The notes beneath the pieces are model-generated. The model saw nothing but the letters and a program-made list of their open reading frames with translations. It had not been told where the DNA came from and did not search any database. Both the position numbers and the translations under genes were made by a program. This document shows positions 11,921 through 22,490 of a stretch of 64,000 nucleotides of DNA, piece after piece; within the stretch, counting starts at the first letter, position 1, and each line of letters starts with the position of its first letter. This DNA comes from Paramecium sonneborni (lineage: Eukaryota; Ciliophora; Oligohymenophorea; Peniculida; Parameciidae), in NCBI GenBank assembly GCA_905182985.1, contig CAJJDN010000041.1, forward strand, positions 410,059 through 474,058, written 5' to 3'.

Positions 11921-13123
11921 TCATTTTGCATTTGAAAATGTTTCCCAATATTAAATTTACTACACAACATTATGTGGAATAATTGCTTTTTCTGGACCAA
12001 CTTCTTAAAATACTCTTAGAAAATCCAATCTTTTTTTTAATTCATCACTATTTTTTATTTATTTTTCTGTTGTAGTTTATTATTTCATTTATTTACTATT
12101 CATTTCTAAAAATTAAATAATTTATTTAGCTTATAGATTTTCTCTTACAGCTTTTCTTATACTTGACTCTGATAAATCAGCTATTATTAAGATTTTAAAT
12201 CTTTTTTTAATTTCAGAAAATAAATTTAATAAATTACATAAAATTTCTTCTTCTTATTAATCCCCAGAATTTAAATATGCATAAATTCTGAAATTAGCTT
12301 CAACTACAATATTACATTATATTCCAATAAATACACTTGGAGGTTCATATAGAAAATTCCAAAATAAATAGGTTATTCTCATATGTTATTCTGTATATTA
12401 GGTAAAACCAAATTCTTATAAATCTTTAATTACATTTATTTACCATTCTTCATTTGGCATTTGATAAATCTTCATAGGATCTAAAACACTTAAACAAAGA
12501 ATAAATCTTACAATATTACTCTATTATTTAGTAACGTAATATTTGAGTATTTAATTAATTTATTTATGAGTTGAACTTAAAATAAAAGAAAATCCAACTC
12601 CTAAATTTTTTTCAAGTAATTTAGATTCAATTAATGTTTATCTAACCTATTATCTATAATTCGAAATATTAGATCTTTCTCGTCTACTAATCAAATCAAA
12701 TAAGTCTTTCCATTTTCTACTGCATTCTTTTTTTAATTATTCTTAACTTTCAGTACAATCACCAATTTTTGTTAAAATGCTTTTGCTTTTTCCTTCAATT
12801 GCATCTCTTAATGAGTTTTAAAAATTAGAATCCAAATAATAATATGAATTCACGTTTTATTATTATCTTTCTTCTGATTTTGTAATAAGTTTTAATTAAA
12901 TAGCCAATTCTAATATAGAATTAGGAGTTTATCCATAATTTTATGCTTGTATCATACTTTCTGGGATTTTCCTTTCTTCAAAGAAGATCATTCTTTAAAT
13001 AATAATTCTTAAATTTGGCGGCATAGATCTAAAAACTGGAATACAGGCTTATTCTTAAGGTTTATAAATGCTTGTATCTAATTATTATAGACATCCTAAG
13101 AAATCTTCTAATTACTAAGCCAT
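11921..13123 (-). CDS. TFB2: TFIIH subunit Tfb2 / p52
   Basis: Core TFIIH subunit that anchors and stimulates the XPB helicase in transcription initiation and nucleotide excision repair; nuclear. Intronless, 400 residues, slightly shorter than human p52 (462). Alignable landmarks run end to end: LEDFLGCLQQLDTSIY, then CIPVFRSMPPNLRIIIQRM, the central helical region, VLDPMKIYQMPNEEWQ, QEFGFTQYTEQHMRITYLF, the diagnostic GIQCNIVVEANFRIYAY, and AKQIIQFLEMNS followed by a C-terminal QIQYWETF. Its start lies 30 bp downstream of the stop of the PHD-finger gene on the same strand. The identification is strong. Confidence 0.93.
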
Positions 13124-13153
13124 TTATAATAAAATAAATATTATTTATTAAAA

Positions 13154-13627
13154 TCATCTTTTTCTGCATTTTTTACATTTCCAATCCATTTAATCAATTT
13201 CTTCTTATGTTTTATTAAGTGGTATTCCTGCACAACTTTAATGATACCAACATTTTTTTTCACTACATTCAATCCATTTAGTATCTGTACCAGGACAATT
13301 TGTATTTTCACATTTTTAATTAGTTTATTCTTCTCTATCAGATGTTTTTTCATCATTGGTCATAAACATACATTCATAATCGCTTCTAACTCTTTTTTCA
13401 GGATTATATGCAATTAAATAAGCTTTCTCAGTTTCTGATAAATATTTATCATCTTATTAATTTATGTTGGCTTTTCCAAATTTGATTTCATTTAAAAAAT
13501 CCTCCTTTTTGAATTAAGATATTGTCTTTTAATTTAATTTCAATTTCATTTATTCTAACGTAGCTCCAGGAGTCCAATATTCTAGAGTTCTTTTGATATT
13601 TAATTATTCTTAATATTAGAGATCCAT
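13154..13627 (-). CDS. PHD-finger protein, 157 aa
   Basis: Small chromatin-type protein. The C-terminal third carries one PHD zinc finger: CENTNCPG, WIECSEKKCWYHQSCAGIP, and WKCKKC, giving the C4-H-C3 ligand set with an aromatic tryptophan before the final cysteine pair. Such fingers usually read histone H3 tails. The N-terminal 90 residues are charged and helical with no recognised domain. Single exon of 158 codons. It is divergent from the next gene with only 38 bp between start codons. Confidence 0.88.
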
Positions 13628-13665
13628 ATTAAAAATTATTGTCTAATTATTATTAATATTTAATA

Positions 13666-14427
13666 ATGAAAAGCATAGTAAAAACAGAAGAAGATTCTCC
13701 TAAAAAACCAATTTGGGAATCTTTATTAGAAAGGGTATATCTAGTAAATAAATTAATTTAGGGTTCATGTAAAAAAGAAGAAATAAAGAAAAAAATTGAA
13801 GAGAAGAAAATAAAAGAAGAAGAATTAGATCCAGAATGTACATTTAAACCTTCATTAATCAATTAAATATGTAGAGATTATAATATTATGATTTTAAGAA
13901 TTACAATATGATAAGCCATTTTATGAAAGATAATTAAAATGGTTAGAAGATAGAAAACAAAAAATAAATGATAGAAGAGATGGATATAAAGATAAGAGTT
14001 TAGAAAAATGTTCGTTTTAACCATAATTAGGACCATCTCCTTAAATAGCTGAAGTAGATATAAGAAACACTAAAGGAATGGATTCATTTATTTAAAGACA
14101 AGAAAAAGCAAGAAAATAAAAATAAGAAAAGAATATGTTATTAAATAATCCATATTCTCATTTAAGTTCAGAAAAGAGATGTGTTTAGACAGTACATATA
14201 AATATTCTATCTAGAACTAATAATATTACAGTAACAATCATCCAATTTCAAAGGAATATGAGTCTATTAAGAAGGCAGAAAGAATAGAATTTTCAAAAGC
14301 AGTAGAAACATCATAAGAAATAGAGACTTAATCTTAAACATAATAATAATAGAAAATGCAATTAGGAATGGCAATGAAAATGTTACACAATCAATTATAT
14401 AATATTCAATTTAATAGTGAATTTTGA
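13666..14427 (+). CDS. Hypothetical charged protein, 227 aa
   Basis: Lysine/glutamate-rich protein. It contains the phrase LDPECTFKPSL, a motif often seen in ciliate cytoskeletal or ciliary proteins (familiarity, not proof). The middle is polar and the end glutamine-rich (SQTQQQQKMQLGMAM). Three introns are needed, at 13735-13761 (27 nt), 13871-13898 (28 nt) and 14192-14214 (23 nt), after which 228 codons read through to TGA. The first and last exons are short, so single-frame ORF finding misses this gene entirely. Confidence 0.72.
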
Positions 14428-14487
14428 TGTGTTTTATACTTACATTATAGATAATAATAATAATATTATATTTACTGTGATAATATT

Positions 14488-15279
14488 TCAATATGTTTTT
14501 TTGATTCTCTCAGCATTTTTAGGAGAATCATAAACAGTTGGTGGTCTACGCATTTCATGTTAGAAGTGGTTGTATTCAAATGTTCTATTTGATCTTCTAG
14601 TATAAGCTAATTCCATTAAAAAGTCAAACATATCATCCTAAAAATATTAAATCAATATTTGTACTGTGCATGCATAAGCAGCCTCATAAAACATTGCATA
14701 ACATGGATAGACTTTAGCTCTTTTCAAATAATCAGCTTCTGTTTTATCCATTTTAAAATGTTCAGCTTAATCACAATCAAACCATTTCTAAAATCTAAGT
14801 GCACATAATGTAAAATAATCTTATTATGATTAATAAGTAGGATAAGGAACATAGACTTTTTACTTTGGAGGTAATCCAACTTAAAAACAATTTGTTCTAC
14901 CTGTAGGTGTTGTGCCTCTGAATGGAAATAGACAATCTTCCAATGCCCCTATAATTGATTAAAGTAATATCTTACATCCTTCAAATAATATTGTGTAAAC
15001 ATCATCAGGTTCCATTAATGAATATTTATTAGCTGTTGTATCAAAATAGAAACACTATTCATTTATATTCATAATACTTTTGTATATAATCTAAACCAAT
15101 CTTTCAATTAATCCTTCTCCCAAACAGCATCAGTTCTCAATACAAAATCTTTTTCATAATCTTTCCAATTTATTCCTTTAAATATATCATAATATATTAC
15201 CTCTATGTGAGAAATCATAATTTGGAGGCATCTTATGGAAATCTTTTGGTAATGTTTCTAATAAGGGTTATGTAGCCAT
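14488..15279 (-). CDS. Conserved-looking protein with CX9C-type cysteines, 238 aa
   Basis: Unrecognised, but with well-structured composition (many W, Y, P, C). After MPPNYDFSHRGINWKDYEKD comes a helical core; further on, CALRFQKWFDC is a CX9C pair and CYAMFYEAAYAC a CX10C pair. This recalls the helical-hairpin CHCH fold of mitochondrial intermembrane-space proteins and complex I accessory subunits. That function is only an inference. Introns at 14638-14664 (27 nt), 15053-15075 (23 nt) and 15176-15200 (25 nt); 239 codons exactly. Confidence 0.78.
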
Positions 15280-15437
15280 TTATGTTTATATTTAATTTAT
15301 TTATATAAATACATATTGTAATTCCATAATTAGATATTATCAATAAATGTAATATACTAACTTCACTCCTATTCTTCGGAAATAAAAGATATTTCAATAT
15401 TAAATTAATTGTAAAATTATAATTAATTAATAATTCA

Positions 15438-16730
15438 ATGGATCCTGAAGATGATTAAGAAATTATAGATTCTATAGTAAATGGTACTCAACGCACTTAT
15501 TTCTTAGCTTTAGAAAGTGATGAAGAAAGATCCTTTTCACCTTCTTAAACTAGATCAGATACTAATAGAACTTATTCTCCATAAGTTAAGAGATTACAAT
15601 AACCATAGTATTAAATACTCATATTAATAGATATTCAATCAAAAAAATTTAAAGTCCTATTATAGGATTCAAATTAGATTGTTGGACAATTTAGACATTT
15701 AGTTTAGATGATGACTTATATTTAGATGGAGATTTAGTATACATTAATTTATATATTAGATTCTCAAATGTAAAGATTAAACTAATAGCAGAAAAATATA
15801 AAGTCTATTTGAAAAAGGAAATGAGGAACAAAGAGAATTTATATTTTTAAAATTATTACCTGGTATTGCATCACTTGCTAATGATATATTTGGAAACTAT
15901 GTTGTTTAAAGAATTTTAGAATAAGGAAATCAATAATAGAGAGAATTGATTTTTGAGCATTTATCTTAATCAATTTTAGTTTTAAGTTACAATACTTATG
16001 GATGTAGAGTAGCTCAAAAATTATTAGAAATATCTTATAATACCAATAAATTTGAATAAATATTCAAGATAATATCATCTTAAATTAGAAAATTGGTTAT
16101 TGATACTAATGGAAATCATGTCATTCAAAAAATTGCTGAATTAGTTAAATCATAAAAAACTGATTGGTTAATTGAAGGTGTCTTAGGATAAATTTAAAAA
16201 TTATCTAATGATTCACATGGATGTAGATTAATTTAATAGATATTGGAATTATCATCTATTTCATAAGTAATCATATAGATTAACAAAGTTAAATGAAATT
16301 TATAAAGAATTATTATCCTTATAAGATGAATTATGCTTGTCCTAATATGGAAATTATATAATTTAAATCCTTTTACAGAAAGGCCCTACTGATGTTATTA
16401 ATCAAATTTAAAATACTATCATTAAAAATTTAGAGAAATTGAGTTGTGATAAATTTGGAAGGTATTTTCAAAACTTTCTATTATAGCAATGTGGTTGATA
16501 GAAGTGTTAACATATCTATTTATATGAGAAAAGAAATCCTTAAAGTATTCATACATAATATGAATATCTTTTATAAATTATCTAATAATTGTTATGGTAA
16601 TTATGTAATATAGAATTTCTGCAAATAGCTTGAATTAAATTAACTATTAAAATTATCATATGATTCAACTTAATTTAATACTCAATTTGGTTAGCATGTA
16701 TATTAAACATTATAAAAATTGAAAAATTGA
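15438..16730 (+). CDS. Pumilio (PUF) family RNA-binding protein, 399 aa
   Basis: Predicted sequence-specific 3'-UTR binding repressor. An acidic, serine-rich N-terminus of about 100 residues precedes PUF repeats. Visible examples: SLANDIFGNYVVQRILEQG, SYNTYGCRVAQKLLEIS, IDTNGNHVIQKIAEL, SNDSHGCRLIQQILEL, SQYGNYIIQILLQKG, and a last repeat with NNCYGNYVIQNFCKQLEL. The base-contacting triplets (NYxxQ, CRxxQ, NHxxQ) are intact. Four introns at 15608-15630, 15737-15759, 16267-16288 and 16462-16486 bring the reading to exactly 400 codons. The domain is slightly shorter than the canonical eight repeats, so terminal repeats may be degenerate. Confidence 0.9.
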
Positions 16731-16861
16731 TTTTATTATTAGATGATATTTAATATCCAAAATATACATCAATATAAATTTTGGATTTTAAATATTATCT
16801 TGTATATATTGTAAATATAAATCTTAATATAAATATTAATTATATTATCTAAAAATATAAG

Positions 16862-17658
16862 ATGGGTAGAGATTTTGAAAAACTTAAGTACTAAAATGTA
16901 TCTATTTTAGTCTAACTAAGGAATCTACTACAAAATTGAATAAAAAGGAAAAAAAAGAGAAGAAAGAAAAACATAAAAAGAAGGAAAAGAAATAAAGAAA
17001 AGAGGGCAAAAAATAAAAAATATAAAAGAAAAATTAATGGGGAAAATATGGTACAATAAGGTAATATATTATAATTATTAAAGTAATACAGATATGTATT
17101 TAAAACGTGAAGAGTTTTTAATGTGGCTTTCAGATGTTAAAAAATTAAATATTGAAGCAATTACACCATAAGAAGAGAAAAAATTTTTTGAAGAATATGT
17201 TGAATGTTATAATACAGCAACTTTTCCATCAAAGAAATTCTATAATTTTAAAGTTTGGTTTGAGAAAGAACAACTGAAAGGACATTTATAATAAGCAGAA
17301 ATTGAAATGCTCACATTTGATGATGAAAAAGAAAAACAGTATATTTATTATTTTTTAAATTTTTAATAGAAAAGAATAATAAGAGGAGAAAGAATTTTAA
17401 AAGAGGTAGAAATTATAAAGAGAATATTAACATCTTCATGAATTTAAAAATATTGTAATAAATTATTTATTTATTAAGGCAATAGACATGCAAAAATAAA
17501 AACAGCTTTAAGAACTCTTGAGACATTATTTTTAAATGGGCAATCATGAAGCTGCTCTGAAAATTTAAAAATAATTAAATCCAATCCAGACTCTTGATAT
17601 GAATTAAATCTAATAATAACCTCCAATAGATTATGACTATGATTATGAAAATTTCTGA
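16862..17658 (+). CDS. SCI1-like nuclear protein, 231 aa
   Basis: Resembles the eukaryotic nuclear family that includes plant style cell-cycle inhibitor 1; its function is poorly defined but it is linked to nuclear speckles and splicing. After a lysine-rich, nuclear-localisation-like N-terminus comes the conserved core: WGKYGTISNTDMYLKREEF, then MWLSDVKKLNIEAITPQEEK and ECYNTATFPSKKFYNFKVW. A glutamine-rich helical tail follows. Four introns at 16888-16910, 17061-17083, 17339-17369 and 17455-17478 yield 232 codons. The core match is clear to me; the family name is from memory. Confidence 0.8.
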
Positions 17659-17774
17659 TCCTAAGACATTTATTTTAAAAAAAAAAGATATTCAATTTAA
17701 TAAAATATATGTTAAAGTGTATAATAAAATTAAAATGCGTAGCTGTTAATTTATATAAATAATTTGAATATTAA

Positions 17775-19638
17775 ATGGCAAAAATAATAGATAATTATAT
17801 ATTAATCGAAGGAATAGGATAAGGAACATTTGGTGAAATACATAAAGGCAGAAATTTAATATCTAAAGAAGCAGTGGCTGTGAAAACTATAAAATTAGAT
17901 AGATTTTTAAATGATTCAATATTAAAAGATATGATAATTAACGAAATATAAGCATTGAAAAAATTAGAGGATTAATATATTGTTCGAATGATTAAAATGC
18001 TTAAATCAGCAAATAACATTTATTTAGTTTACGAACACTTAAATGGGGGATCGTTAGCAAATTATTTATACGATAAAGGTCGTCTAACTGAATAAGAAGG
18101 AAGATAAATTATGTCAAATGTTTTTAAGTATTATTTTAACCTTAATTATAAAGAGGATTCAAGACTTTAAATCATGAAAAAATTATTCATAGAAATATTA
18201 ATCCGAATAATTTATTTTTTAATGATGGAATTATTAAAATAAAGAATTTCTTTTGTTGTAAATCTCCTGCAAGTTAGAAATTATTTGATCCAGGTATTTT
18301 TGATTATTTTTATTTAGAAAATCATATTTATTCTGCTCCTGAAATATTATTAAAAACATAATAGCCATAATATGAAGATAAATGCGATATCTTTTCTTTA
18401 GGATTGGTATTTTATAAAATGTTTTTTGGATAACTTCCATTCCCAGAAAATTTAACTTAAGATTAACTTATTGATTTGTATAAAAATTAATAATTCAATC
18501 CTATTGTTGAAGATTTATCAGAGAATACTGCCTATATTCTAAATGGAATGTTGTAAATAGATTAGACAAGAAGAATTGAATGGCAAACATTGTTTCATGA
18601 AGATTAAGTACCTACTATTTCAGGTTTAGTAAATTCCACAAATACTAATTTTGCTTCTAATTACTAAATTAATTCTTAAGTACAACAATTTGAGACTGGT
18701 GGATAGAATTTTTATATTTCATAACAATCATTATAAAATCATATTACAACTAGTCCAAATGAATAAGTAAAAAGGAAAACAAATGCTTCTGACAAAGAAA
18801 ATATAAAAATTAATAAAGAAAATGATTAAGCATAAATATTCGCAAAAACAATAGAAAAGGAATAAAGCATATCATAATAATAATCTTAATAATAAACTTT
18901 ATAAATTTAATAGTCTAATAATAATAATTCTTTGCAAAATGTAGTTAAATAAATTCAAAATTAATTAAATGAATTAAGACATAAATTTAATATTATAATA
19001 TAAGGAACATGTAAAATTGAATAATTAGATAATTGGTCAGCTAAAATAAAAACTGAAATTTGCATGATATTCTTATTAAAAAAGGCAATTAAATGCATAA
19101 ATGAAATGTTAGATATTTGCTAAAATACTGATAGATAATGGGCTATTTCAAAAAATAAATCAGAAATAATTAAAATTTTATAAAAAGATTTTGATGATTT
19201 GGTAGCGAATTATAAACATGTTAAATAAATGGTATAAAGTTAATAATCATTTTTAATAGAATACTTGTCCACATGAAGAATTAAATACACATGAAATGAT
19301 AGATGAATAATATGTGGATAATGTATTAATTATGATAGCAAAATAAATTGCTATGGATTTAGGATAAATTCGATCAAGTATGAGAAGTAACTCTTAAATT
19401 AAAAGCAATGTAATTGATATATTTTTATCAAAATTAGTCATTTAATTATGAATAAACTAGTTAAAGGAATGGAAGTTTTATTGAATCAAAATAAGGTACT
19501 TCAAACTAATACATTTTTGCAATCTTTTTAATAGATTTAGTTAAAGGAATGAATTTTGATGATTCAAAGCCTTATTTTAAAAAGTTAGAAGAATCAAAAT
19601 TGCCTGAGTTGCTTGATTTTAAACTAAAATCTATTTGA
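17775..19638 (+). CDS. ULK-family pseudokinase, 593 aa
   Basis: Kinase fold with an intact N-lobe (GIGQGTFGEIHKG, EAVAVKTIKL) but a dead C-lobe. The catalytic loop reads HRNINPNNLFF, so the HRD aspartate is asparagine. The DFG position reads KNFFCC. APE survives as SAPEIL and the D-x-F-S-x-G helix start as DIFSLG. A long polar linker (about residues 290-400) and a helical C-terminal region follow, similar in layout to the active kinase at 6794, so the two are probably paralogues. Introns at 18128-18153, 19232-19259 and 19410-19437; 594 codons exactly. It may bind ATP but should not phosphorylate. Confidence 0.85.
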
Positions 19639-19677
19639 TTGTATTTTATAATAAACATATTAAATAAAATTATTTTT

Positions 19678-20905
19678 ATGATCTAAAAATCTGAGTACTT
19701 AGCTGATGAGGCAAAAGAAAGGGAATCAAGAATCCAAAGTAAGGATTACTTATATAAAAAAAGGAATGGAAAAATAATTAATTGAAAATTAATATAGTAA
19801 ACAAACATATCCAAAAAAATATGATTATACTCATACAAAAAATAATTATGCAGTACCAATAAATCAATTGGATTATAAATCATTTTATTAATCTTATTTG
19901 CCTTTAGATCAGAGAGAGATAAGTAATAAAAATTAATAAGTTACTTAAAATAAAATTTCTTCATTTAAATTAAGTTATGACAACAATGAAAAAGATTTAT
20001 CCCCTAATAAAAAACAATAATAATTATAATATAGGGATATTTTATAAAAATAAGTTGAAGAAAAGCAAAATTTATTGAAATAGGAAAAAGTTAAGCATGA
20101 ATGCACTGATCTCTTTACAAATAATTAATAGAGTACACCAGTACATAAAATGAATAGTTTAAGTAAAGCAGAATATTAAAATTATTTGTAATTATAAATT
20201 TAAGAAAAATAAGGCCATAATAAAATATTTTTTACTCCTAATAAAAATTAATAGAAAATTGAAGAGAATAAAGATAAAAATATTAAGGAATCAAAAGAAT
20301 TTTAAATAATTTAAAAGTAATTAAAATAATATTAGGAAGAAAAAAATTAAAAGGATCGCAAATTCTTATTACAATAGAAATTTGAAGAGTCAACATCAAT
20401 GCATGAAAAAGAAAAGGATAAATCATTTTCTCCTGAAAATCATAATAAAAAGAAAAACTTAAAATAAGACGATGAGGAAGAAAAAGCCAGAATTCAACAA
20501 TAAAAAAGTTTTGTTTCAAAAATTTTAACAGAATAGATGTTGGAAAAATAAAAAAAAAAAGATGAAGAGAAAAAGTAATAAGAGACAGAAGATAAATTAG
20601 CAGAAGAAAGATGGAAAAATGAAATTTCGATGATGAAAGAAGAAAAAAAAAAAGAAGAAGAATTGAAAAAGGAATAATAAGGAAGTAATTGAATTATCCT
20701 TAATGAATTATTTAGAAATTTAATAGGAAAATATACGAATGCATTAACTGAAACTTAAACAATAATAAGCAAGAAGCAGAAGCAAATCAAATATTATCTA
20801 ATAATCAAAGATAGATGAAGAATTTAAAGAAGAGTTTGATATGAAATAACAGGAGATAGAGTAGGAATAATTAACTATCTCAAAAATTGAATTTTAGGAA
20901 GAAAC

Positions 20906-20939
<34 letters not shown>

Positions 20940-21497
20940 GCTGAATCTAATATTAAATAGAGTAAACCTTTCAGTTATATTGATTAATAAAATTTAGAAT
21001 TAGAAAAAATAAAACATTAAATGATTGAATAATAATAATAATTGGATAGACAAATTTATGCTGCAAAAAATTTGGCATAAATTGGATTATTAGAAGGTAA
21101 GAATAGAATAGAAAAGGAATTAATACTTTTAAAAAATAAAAATAACAAACATTTTAATGAAGATTATGCAATTTCATTACTCAATAAGCACTAAAGTAAA
21201 TATGAATATGAATTACCATTTCTATACAATTAAAAAATTTAGCATGATTAATTATATAGAGATAATCTTTTAGATAAAGTACATTTAAATGCCTAATCGA
21301 AATTGATTCCAATATCTAATAAACATACTTAAAATCCATCAAAATATTTGGGAAACTTTTAATAATAATAGAATTAAGCTCGTTCAAAATCAATTTCTCA
21401 ACAATCAAAATAAAATTATCACACCTAATTATTAGATTTATAAAAAAGTAAATAAAAAGATGCTTTAAGTTAATTACTTTTAGAGTATCATGAATGA
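19678..21497 (+). CDS. Glutamine/lysine-rich coiled-coil protein, 587 aa
   Basis: No recognised domain. Extended runs of E, K and Q (about residues 190-420) predict long coiled coils. A run of ten TAA codons at 20907-20936 encodes polyglutamine. The C-terminal part is more ordered (QIYAAKNLAQIGLLEGKN, YEYELPFLYNQK) and ends with a leucine-rich segment. Such proteins are common in ciliate basal bodies and cortex, but no specific role can be claimed. Introns at 19739-19763 (25 nt) and 20685-20715 (31 nt); 588 codons. It starts only 39 bp after the pseudokinase stop, same strand. Confidence 0.8.
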
Positions 21498-21586
21498 ATT
21501 AATGAATATTAACTTTTATCAAGAATAAGTTGTTTAGTAATTTGAATTTTAATAAACTGATTATTTATACAAGTGCGATCATTCAA

Positions 21587-22427
21587 TCAAGACATACAAC
21601 ATTAATTATCTTGTTCAGTTCCTTTTTATTTTTTTATTTATTATTATGGGGAATTCTATTATAATTTCATTCCTACTTTACTTTTTTGATTTCTAATAAT
21701 TATGAAAACATATTTTTACTAATTTGGTTTTCCAACTCTTATGATAATTTGCCTAGTAATTAAACTAAAACAATTTTCAATATTAATATTAGTTTTAGCA
21801 GATGTTTCAATATAAGAAATATTGTATGATTTAGCTTGAATGATAAAATTACATACCCATAGCTTCTGCTTCATCTGTTAATACTCTTCTTTAAGAGCTA
21901 TCAATTTTATTTCCAACTAATATTTTATTAACTTATTCTGCTGCAAATTTATCAATTTCTTGCATCCATTGTCTAATTTAATTGAATGATTCTCTATCTG
22001 TAACATCAAAAACCATAATGATTCCTTGAGCTCCTCTATAATTCTATGTTTATTATTAAATACCTATAATAACTGCTTGTTATAGTTCTAAATCTATCTT
22101 AACCAGCGGTATCCCACTAATATATTTGAATTATGAATTTTTACTATTTACAATTTCACAGTTGATCTATCAATTTAAAATACTTTAATTTTCTAATGTT
22201 ATTTTTAAAATAAATATTTACAAAATCAACTCCTATAGTATTATAAAAATGATTTGTAAATTAGTTTTCCTAAAATTTTTTATTTTTAAATTTTTACGCA
22301 AAATCTCATTAACATGCATGATTTACCAACTCCACTATTTCCAATTAATAAGACCTTAAATAAATAATCGCTAATAAAGGATTAAAATTTACCATTCTGA
22401 ACTTTGTTGTACATAAAGATCTGACAT
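21587..22427 (-). CDS. Rab GTPase, Rab1/Rab8 type, 218 aa
   Basis: Small GTPase controlling vesicle traffic (the Rab1 class acts in ER-Golgi transport). All nucleotide motifs are present: GNSGVGKS P-loop, TIGVDF switch [21 protein letters not shown] switch II, VGNKID and ETSAK. The C-terminus ends in CCMS, a plausible double-cysteine geranylgeranylation site. Seven introns of 22, 28, 29, 28, 28, 22 and 27 nt interrupt 841 bp, the highest density in the window; removing them gives exactly 219 codons. A TBC-domain RabGAP (26049) and MON1 (28246) lie nearby on the same scaffold. Confidence 0.92.
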
Positions 22428-22490
22428 AGTTTATCAGAATATAAAAATTAGAATTAATTATAATTAATTATTTATATAGTATAATATAAA

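Noticed and set aside
13141..13356. Minus-strand frame of 71 codons rich in K, I and V
   Set aside because: Shadow of the PHD-finger gene in another frame; the true frame shows the C4-H-C3 zinc ligands.
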